Shown here: positions 6,538 through 10,788 of the stretch, piece by piece
How positions within the stretch are numbered: position 1 is the first letter of the stretch
Layout: the number at the start of each line of letters is the position of its first letter
The notes under the pieces: model-generated
What the model was told of the DNA's origin: nothing
The model's database searches: none
The model's input: the letters and a program-made list of their open reading frames with translations, nothing else
Translations under genes and position numbers: made by a program
Assembly: GCA_002352365.1 (NCBI GenBank)
Contig: DEIJ01000097.1
Coordinates: forward strand, 1 to 10,788
Origin: Dehalococcoidia bacterium UBA2777
GTDB lineage: Bacteria; Chloroflexota; Dehalococcoidia; UBA2247; UBA2777
Length of the DNA stretch: 10,788 nt
Direction: 5' to 3'

Positions 6538-7020
6538 ATGGAAGCTGAAGAGGTTAAGCAAAAGTTTGCCGGCATGGTAGGTGAGCCCATCGTGAATGTG
6601 GTGGAGAAAGGATCTATAAAAAGGTATGCTTATGCGGTGGAAGACCCCAACCCTCTTTACTACGATGAGGAGTATGCGGCACGCTCCCGATATGGGACAG
6701 TTATTGCCCCACCAGGTTTCTTTGGCTGGCCTGCCAAGCCAGGGCCAATGCTTCCCAAGCTGATGTTGGATTTGCTCAATGGCCTGAAGGAGGCTGGCTA
6801 TCCTAATCTTCTCGATGGGGGGATTGAACTTGAGTTTATGGTGCCGATTCGTGCTGGTGATGTGTTAGTGTCTTCTCCTAAGATTATGGATGTCAATGAG
6901 CGTACCACCAAGGCGGGGACCAAGATGGTCTTTGGCACTATTGAAACCACCTATATTAATCAAAATGGCGATACTGTGGCTAAGGCACGTCAAAATTTGA
7001 TCTGCCTTCCTGGAGCTTAA
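6538..7020 (+). CDS. MaoC-like / FAS1-type dehydratase subunit, catalytic His replaced by Tyr (module A, gene 1)
   Basis: A 160-aa single hot-dog domain protein. The frame is open from GTG 6487, but AAGGAGG (6527-6533) points to ATG 6538. The N-terminal half has the MaoC layout KGSIKRYAYAVEDPNPLYYDEEYA (25-47), then YGTVIAPPGFF (52-62). The C-terminal half has GGIELEFMVPIRAGDVL (94-110), and it ends with ETTYINQNGDTVAKARQNLI. The hydratase-2 motif is Asp-x4-His-x-Asp/Asn; here it reads DPNPLYYD, with Tyr where His is needed. The protein is therefore expected to be the structural or substrate-binding half of a heteromer with the next gene, as in mycobacterial HadAB or the steroid hydratase ChsH1-ChsH2, where one of two hot-dog chains carries the catalytic residues. 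The next gene starts 13 nt downstream. Confidence 0.88.
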   Translation: MEAEEVKQKFAGMVGEPIVNVVEKGSIKRYAYAVEDPNPLYYDEEYAARSRYGTVIAPPGFFGWPAKPGPMLPKLMLDLLNGLKEAGYPNLLDGGIELEFMVPIRAGDVLVSSPKIMDVNERTTKAGTKMVFGTIETTYINQNGDTVAKARQNLICLPGA

Positions 7021-7033
7021 GAGAGGAGGAGAA

Positions 7034-7504
7034 ATGGCTAAGCAGTTGTATTGGGAAGATGTAGCTGATGGTAGTGAGTTAACTCCTATTCCCAAGATTG
7101 CTACCACCCAGATGCTAGTGAAGTGGGCTGGGGCAAGCGGAGACCTCAACCCCGCTCACTATGAGGATACCTTTGCTGCCGCTCAGGGCCTGAACCGGGC
7201 ATTTGTCCAGGGCCAGCTTAAGAGAGCCTGGCTGGTTCAATTAGTGACCACTTGGATAGGTGATGAGGGCACGCTAAAGAAGTTATCATGTCAGTTCCGC
7301 GCCGTGGACTGGCCTCGCTTCATGGCATCGCTTACTGATCCCAAAGAAGGAGAGACCTGGTGGTGCAAGGGGAATGCCACCAAGAAATATGTTCAAGATG
7401 ATGAGCATCTAATAGACTGCGATATTTGGGTAGAGAACGGCAAGGGCGAGAAGACAACCCCGGGTAAAGCTACAGTAGCCTTGCCATCACGGGGTAAGAG
7501 CTAA
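7034..7504 (+). CDS. MaoC-like dehydratase, catalytic subunit (module A, gene 2)
   Basis: A 156-aa hot-dog protein with a strong ribosome site (GAGGAGGAG ending about 7030). The segment WAGASGDLNPAHYED (31-45) carries the Asp37 and His42 pair of (R)-specific enoyl-CoA hydratase 2 and MaoC proteins. AFVQGQLKRAWLVQLV (56-71) corresponds to the buried helix region. It should hydrate trans-2-enoyl-CoA to (R)-3-hydroxyacyl-CoA, probably in complex with the preceding His-less subunit. Compared with its paralogue at 9075, it has about a dozen extra residues after the RAVDWP motif (about 95-110, RFMASLTDPKEGETWW) while the C-terminal tail is conserved (TKKYV, KTTPGKAT, LPSRG). That loop may change substrate fit. 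Position 44 of the motif is Glu where Asp or Asn is usual. Confidence 0.88.
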   Translation: MAKQLYWEDVADGSELTPIPKIATTQMLVKWAGASGDLNPAHYEDTFAAAQGLNRAFVQGQLKRAWLVQLVTTWIGDEGTLKKLSCQFRAVDWPRFMASLTDPKEGETWWCKGNATKKYVQDDEHLIDCDIWVENGKGEKTTPGKATVALPSRGKS

Positions 7505-7531
7505 TAGGAATTTAATAAAAGGAGGGAACAG

Positions 7532-8476
7532 ATGGCAAAAATGCTCGAAGGCAAGGTGGCGATCGTCACCGGGGCAGGACGGGGGTTGGGGCGAGGTGAG
7601 GCACTAGCTTTGGCCAAAGAAGGGGCAAAGGTAGTGGTCAACGACCTTGGTGGAGGCTTTGATGGCACTGGCACAGCCCATGGTCCTGCCGAGGATGTAT
7701 GTAAGGAGATCAGAGCCTTTGGTGGCGAAGCAGTACCAAATTTTGAAAGCGTGGCCGATTTTGCGGGGGCAAAGAGGATAATCGAGGCTGCCGTAAGCAA
7801 CTTCGGTGCCCTGAACATTCTAGTCAATAACGCCGGCATCCTACGAGATAAGATGATATTCAATATGGGAGAAGACGATTGGGATGCAGTTATAAATGTT
7901 CACCTCAAGGGCACCTTTAACTGCACCAGGCATGCCTGTGCCTATTGGAGAGAAGAGCACAAGGCGGGGCGAAGCCGTGGTGGCCGACTGATACACACCG
8001 TGTCCGACGCTGGTCTTTTGGGAAATCCCGGCCAAACCAATTATGGAGCATCCAAGGCAGCAATCGCTGCGTTTAGTTTAATCACCTCCCGGGAGATGGC
8101 AAGATATGAAGTAACCTCTAACTGCGTTGCCCCAGGGGGGAGAACGAGGCTTACCACCGATGCCACTCCATCAATGAAAGCTCTTATGGAGAAAGTGCCG
8201 CCGGCAGGAGAGTTTGACCTCATGGATCCTGAGAATGTGGCTCCGCTTGTGGTCTATCTGGCTTCTGATGATGCCAAGGACATAAGCGGTGAGGTGTTCA
8301 GGCTTATGGGGGATAGAGTTTGGTTTCTCCGCGGTTGGCACACCATAGAGTCAAAAGGAAAGGGGAAAGCGAGGTGGGCCCCTGAGGAAGTAGGGCCGGT
8401 AATTAAAGAAATGGTAAAGAAGGTCGGTGCCAAGGAAGAAATAATGGGGCCATTTAAGGAGGCGGGACTTATATAA
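7532..8476 (+). CDS. SDR 3-hydroxyacyl-CoA dehydrogenase, MFE-2-like (module A, gene 3)
   Basis: A 314-aa short-chain dehydrogenase with ribosome site AAAAGGAGGG (7517-7526). The dinucleotide motif is TGAGRGLG (13-20). Asp38 at the end of the second strand (VVVNDLGGGFDGTG) favours NAD+, and this wording is typical of the dehydrogenase domain of peroxisomal multifunctional enzyme type 2 (HSD17B4). NNAG is at 99-102, and the catalytic residues are Ser158, Tyr171 and Lys175 (YGASK). It is about 60 residues longer than a classic 250-aa SDR, as is the MFE-2 domain. In MFE-2 this domain is fused to a MaoC-type hydratase; here the hydratase is two separate genes just upstream. The expected reaction is (R)-3-hydroxyacyl-CoA to 3-oxoacyl-CoA. 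A BadH-like role (cyclic 2-hydroxyacyl-CoA) is an alternative. Confidence 0.9.
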   Translation: MAKMLEGKVAIVTGAGRGLGRGEALALAKEGAKVVVNDLGGGFDGTGTAHGPAEDVCKEIRAFGGEAVPNFESVADFAGAKRIIEAAVSNFGALNILVNNAGILRDKMIFNMGEDDWDAVINVHLKGTFNCTRHACAYWREEHKAGRSRGGRLIHTVSDAGLLGNPGQTNYGASKAAIAAFSLITSREMARYEVTSNCVAPGGRTRLTTDATPSMKALMEKVPPAGEFDLMDPENVAPLVVYLASDDAKDISGEVFRLMGDRVWFLRGWHTIESKGKGKARWAPEEVGPVIKEMVKKVGAKEEIMGPFKEAGLI

Positions 8477-8617
8477 TTCGGGAAGGCTTGGCGGGCTGTG
8501 TGACAGTACAGAGGAGACAAAGACACCATACAGGGCGTGAATTTTAGTGCTGAGGGAAATCGTTGATTTTTTCCCAGGGATGTCAAGGAGACCAAGGATA
8601 ATTCGTAGCTAAGGGGG

Positions 8618-9064
8618 ATGGTTGTGGTCTCGGTTGATGAACTGCGGGGCATGATCGGTAAAGAGGCAAAGGTTGAGGTAACCCAGATTGAGAAGGGGAT
8701 GATAAAGAAAGCGGCCGAGGCCATAGGCGACCCAAATCCCCTGTGGCAGGATGAAAAACGTGCCCGAAAAACCAAATATGGGGGAATTATCGCCCCACCA
8801 GGGCTGCTCATTACCGCAATGATGTCGGGAAGCCGACCGGAGGGGTCGATGCCGTTCCAGCGGCTGTTGGCAGGTGGAGGAGAGTGGGAATTCCTCTTAC
8901 CAATTAGAGCTGGTGATGTGATAACTTCTACCACTGCTCTTGCTGATGTTTATGAGCGGGAGGGTAAAGCAGGGAAGATGTTGTTTTTCATCTTTGAGAC
9001 AATCCATAAGAATCAATTGGATGAGGTGGTGGCCAAGAGTCGTTCCACCTTGATCAACTACTGA
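8618..9064 (+). CDS. MaoC-like / FAS1-type dehydratase subunit, catalytic His replaced by Trp (module B, gene 1)
   Basis: A 148-aa hot-dog protein, paralogue of the gene at 6538. The outer ATG 8618 directly abuts AAGGGGG (8611-8617), which is too close; GTG at 8624 has 6-nt spacing and is the better biological start. The conserved parts are IKKAAEAIGDPNPLWQDEKRA (29-49), YGGIIAPPGLL (54-64) and GEWEFLLPIRAGDVI (88-102). In the hydratase motif the His is Trp (DPNPLWQD), so this chain also lacks the catalytic His and should need the next gene's product. It is shorter than its paralogue in the middle region (MMSGSRPEGSMPF instead of the longer PGPMLPKLMLDLL stretch), where substrate specificity is likely to lie. 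A 141-nt gap separates it from module A; I see no convincing promoter or terminator there. Confidence 0.87.
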   Translation: MVVVSVDELRGMIGKEAKVEVTQIEKGMIKKAAEAIGDPNPLWQDEKRARKTKYGGIIAPPGLLITAMMSGSRPEGSMPFQRLLAGGGEWEFLLPIRAGDVITSTTALADVYEREGKAGKMLFFIFETIHKNQLDEVVAKSRSTLINY

Positions 9065-9074
9065 GGTGAGATTC

Positions 9075-9509
9075 GTGGCCAAGCAGATTTTCTATGAAGA
9101 TATAGAGGAGGGTGCTGAGATACCTGCTTTGACTAAGCACATTACCAGACGGCAGTTGGTGATGTGGGCTGGGGCATCGGGGGATTATTACGAACTCCAT
9201 TACGATAAGGATTTTGCTCAAAGCACTGGGGTACCAGATGTCCTGGTTCATGGTCGGCTGAAGGCCGCTCTTCTCGGCCAATTGATAACCGACTGGATTG
9301 GGGAGGAGGGGAGATTAACAAAGCTGAGTTGCAGCTATCGAGGTATGGACCTCCCTGGAGAAGACCTTTTGTGCAAAGGGAAGGTGACTAAGAAATACGT
9401 TAAGGATGGCGAGCACTACATAGAGTGTGAGGTTTGGACTCAAAATCCTAAAGGGGAAAGAACTACCCCAGGCACAGCCACTATCGTTCTCCCTTCTAGA
9501 GGAAGATAA
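9075..9509 (+). CDS. MaoC-like dehydratase, catalytic subunit (module B, gene 2)
   Basis: A 144-aa hot-dog protein. The frame opens at GTG 9066, but GTG 9075 is chosen: it has AGGTGA (9064-9069) upstream and gives MAKQIFYEDIEEG, which matches the start of the paralogue at 7034 (MAKQLYWEDVADG). WAGASGDYYELHYDKD (31-46) keeps Asp37, His42 and Asp44, the full D-x4-H-x-D pattern, although the usual Asn-Pro inside the motif is Tyr-Glu. It lacks the dozen-residue loop of module A. The ending TKKYV, RTTPGTAT and LPSRG is shared with the paralogue. It starts 10 nt after the stop of the His-less subunit, so the two are made together. The expected reaction is (R)-specific hydration of an enoyl-CoA different from that of module A. 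Confidence 0.87.
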   Translation: MAKQIFYEDIEEGAEIPALTKHITRRQLVMWAGASGDYYELHYDKDFAQSTGVPDVLVHGRLKAALLGQLITDWIGEEGRLTKLSCSYRGMDLPGEDLLCKGKVTKKYVKDGEHYIECEVWTQNPKGERTTPGTATIVLPSRGR

Positions 9510-9549
9510 AACACCTATAGCAGCTTCAATATCCGCCGGAGGTTTAAGT

Positions 9550-10500
9550 ATGGCTGAGAAATTAAAGGGTAAAAGTGGGGTGATTACCGGTGCTGGCCGT
9601 GGCATCGGGAGGGAAATCACTTTGGCGATGGCCGCCGAGGGTGCCAATGTAGTAGTTGTCGATCCTGGTGTAGCCAGAGATGGCTTGGGTAGTGATGTGG
9701 CGCCAGCTGATGAAGTAGTGGCTGAGATTAAGAAAAGGGGGGGAACAGCAGTTGCCAACTACAGCTCGGTAGTTGATTTTAAAGCTGCTGAGAGCATCAT
9801 CAAGGGCTGTGTAGACAATTTTGGTCACCTGGACTTCCTAGTGAACTGTGCCGGCATCCTCAGGGAGCGAATGATCTTCAATATGAGTGAAGAGGATTGG
9901 GATGCAGTAATCGCTGTTCACCTTAAAGGATCCTTCAATTGTTGTCGGCATGCCTGCATCATAATGAGGGAGCAAAGGTATGGCAGGATAATAAACCTCG
10001 TCTCCGATGCTTGGCGGGGAACTGTAGGACAGTCCAATTATGGCTCTGCTAAGGGAGGAATTGTAAGCCTTACCAGGGCGATTGCCCGCGAGATGGGAAG
10101 ATATGGAGTAACCTGCAATGCTGTTTGCCCCATAGCGGCAACGCGGATGACTATGACCGAGGAAGTAAAGGCCGGCATGAAGAAAAGGCTTGAGGCTGGC
10201 CTGATAACCAAGGAACAGTATGAGGCTATGATAAACATGCCAGGGCCGGAGTATGTCTCCCCTATGGTGATATACCTAGTCAGTGATGCAGCGGCTAATA
10301 TAAATGGGCAGGTGCTTCATATTGAGCGGGGGAGAGCAGCTATTTACTCCGAGCCTGTGGAAGTAAGAGCTATTTATAAAGCGGAGGCGGCGGGAATGTG
10401 GTCTGTAGACGAGCTGGAGGAGTTTGTGCCTAAAACGTTATTAATGGGTTATGTTAACCCTGCCCCAGCACGCCCCGAGGAGAAGAAACCCGCCTCATAG
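9550..10500 (+). CDS. SDR 3-hydroxyacyl-CoA dehydrogenase, MFE-2-like (module B, gene 3)
   Basis: A 316-aa short-chain dehydrogenase. The frame is open from 9427, overlapping the previous gene, but GGAGG (9538-9542) and alignment with the paralogue at 7532 set the start at ATG 9550. It has TGAGRGIG (13-20), Asp38 (NAD+ preference), NCAG in place of NNAG (99-102), Ser152, and Tyr164/Lys168 (YGSAK). The run AGILRERMIFNMSEEDWDAV (101-120) is nearly the same as in module A. The C-terminal extension (from about 258, ERGRAAIYSEPVE...) differs strongly between the two SDRs, suggesting different acyl groups. It should oxidise the product of the two MaoC genes before it. It is the last gene of the operon; the tRNA gene follows after 43 nt without a visible terminator. 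Confidence 0.9.
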   Translation: MAEKLKGKSGVITGAGRGIGREITLAMAAEGANVVVVDPGVARDGLGSDVAPADEVVAEIKKRGGTAVANYSSVVDFKAAESIIKGCVDNFGHLDFLVNCAGILRERMIFNMSEEDWDAVIAVHLKGSFNCCRHACIIMREQRYGRIINLVSDAWRGTVGQSNYGSAKGGIVSLTRAIAREMGRYGVTCNAVCPIAATRMTMTEEVKAGMKKRLEAGLITKEQYEAMINMPGPEYVSPMVIYLVSDAAANINGQVLHIERGRAAIYSEPVEVRAIYKAEAAGMWSVDELEEFVPKTLLMGYVNPAPARPEEKKPAS

Positions 10501-10543
10501 AGAGTTACCTTTCTAGTTATCTACCCAGGGAATGGTGTAATTT

Positions 10544-10617
10544 GGCCCCGTAGTGTAGCGGACTAACATGCCACCCTGTCACGGTGGAGATCGTGGGTTC
10601 GAATCCCATCGGGGTCG
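10544..10617 (+). tRNA. tRNA-Asp (anticodon GUC)
   Basis: A full cloverleaf can be drawn: acceptor GGCCCCG/CGGGGTC (10544-10550, 10610-10616), D stem GTGT/ACAT with GG in the loop, anticodon stem CCACC/GGTGG (10571-10575, 10583-10587) with loop CTGTCAC and anticodon GTC at 10578-10580, T stem GTGGG/CCCAT with loop TTCGAAT, and discriminator G10617. The 3' CCA is not encoded (next bases TGA), so it must be added by the CCA enzyme. Three stems contain a single G-U pair. Confidence 0.97.
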
Positions 10618-10788
10618 TGAGCAATATATCGCGTGACATCCTTTGTATTGGAGGTCAAAGAAGGACCTAAATTCAGGTCTTGGTGCAACAGTCAAGGTCT
10701 TCCTGTATTTAATCCAGACTGCCTCAAATAACTGCGAGGCCAAGCAGTTATCCCACCCTTGATTAGTTTATTCCGAAAATAGATTCCC
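10618..10788. other. Non-coding tail after tRNA-Asp, rich in short inverted and direct repeats
   Basis: No open frame of note is seen. The pentamer AGGTC occurs at 10652, 10675 and 10695, and its complement GACCT at 10664-10668 can pair with either of the first two copies. Further on, ATAACTGC (10728-10735) pairs with GCAGTTAT (10744-10751) around an 8-nt loop. That loop contains GAGGC (10736-10740), which can pair with GCCTC (10721-10725). This could be an RNA element, a terminator without a U-run, or an integration boundary; none is proven. Confidence 0.4.

Noticed and set aside
8554..8575. GGGAAA/TTTCCC hairpin between the modules as a terminator
   Set aside because: Only six pairs, half of them A-T, and the T-run lies inside the right arm rather than after it; the modules may be co-transcribed.
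8254..8934. Long minus-strand open frame of 226 codons
   Set aside because: It overlaps the end of one SDR and most of a MaoC gene, both well supported; its translation has no recognisable domain and low-complexity Ser/Pro composition typical of an antisense frame.
9427..9549. N-terminal extension of the second SDR
   Set aside because: It overlaps the preceding MaoC gene; the ribosome site GGAGG at 9538 and alignment with the paralogue set the start at 9550.
9315..9758. Minus-strand open frame of 147 codons
   Set aside because: Antisense to the MaoC and SDR genes of module B, no family features.
1..10788. CRISPR array, insertion sequence or transposase
   Set aside because: No regularly spaced repeat and no transposase-like frame is seen on either strand.

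Overview
The window looks bacterial and carries a catabolic acyl-CoA gene cluster. It has Shine-Dalgarno sites close to AAGGAGG, several sigma70-type promoters (TTGAAA-N17-GATAAT, TTGACA-N17-TAAACT), mid-range GC by eye, and a tRNA-Asp without an encoded CCA end. Type III CoA-transferases, MaoC pairs, an MFE-2-like SDR and a PAC2 protein together fit an anaerobic Chloroflexota lineage such as Dehalococcoidia. Desulfobacterota-like or other acyl-CoA-rich lineages are possible. The lineage is an inference from gene content, not from a marker gene.

Layout. (1) 1-2042, + strand: two type III CoA-transferase genes joined by a TAATG overlap. The first is cut by the window edge and has Tyr where the second has the catalytic-type Asp, so they look like two subunits of one enzyme. 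(2) 2074-4206, - strand: an acyl-CoA dehydrogenase followed by a BadI/MenB-type crotonase with its own promoter. (3) 4280-4438: a compact divergent promoter region and a structured leader. (4) 4439-6348, + strand: a FabK/nitronate monooxygenase-type flavoprotein and a PAC2-family protein; a 9-bp inverted repeat flanks the PAC2 promoter. (5) 6401-10500, + strand: a promoter, a possible 23-codon leader ORF, then two consecutive copies of a three-gene module (hot-dog subunit without the catalytic His, hot-dog subunit with Asp/His, MFE-2-like SDR). (6) 10544-10617: tRNA-Asp(GUC), followed by 171 nt of non-coding sequence rich in short inverted repeats.

How the genes could work together. CoA-transferase activates a carboxylic acid, acyl-CoA dehydrogenase makes the 2-enoyl-CoA, a heteromeric MaoC hydratase adds water, the SDR oxidises the 3-hydroxyacyl-CoA, and the BadI-like crotonase could hydrolyse a cyclic 3-oxoacyl-CoA, opening the ring. 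This is the order of the known cyclohexanecarboxyl-CoA (Ali/Bad) route, with a two-subunit MaoC hydratase in place of the crotonase BadK and an MFE-2-like SDR in place of BadH. No thiolase is in the window, which agrees with hydrolytic ring opening but does not prove it. Two hydratase/dehydrogenase modules suggest two rounds, two rings, or two substrate classes. The substrate cannot be read from the sequence.
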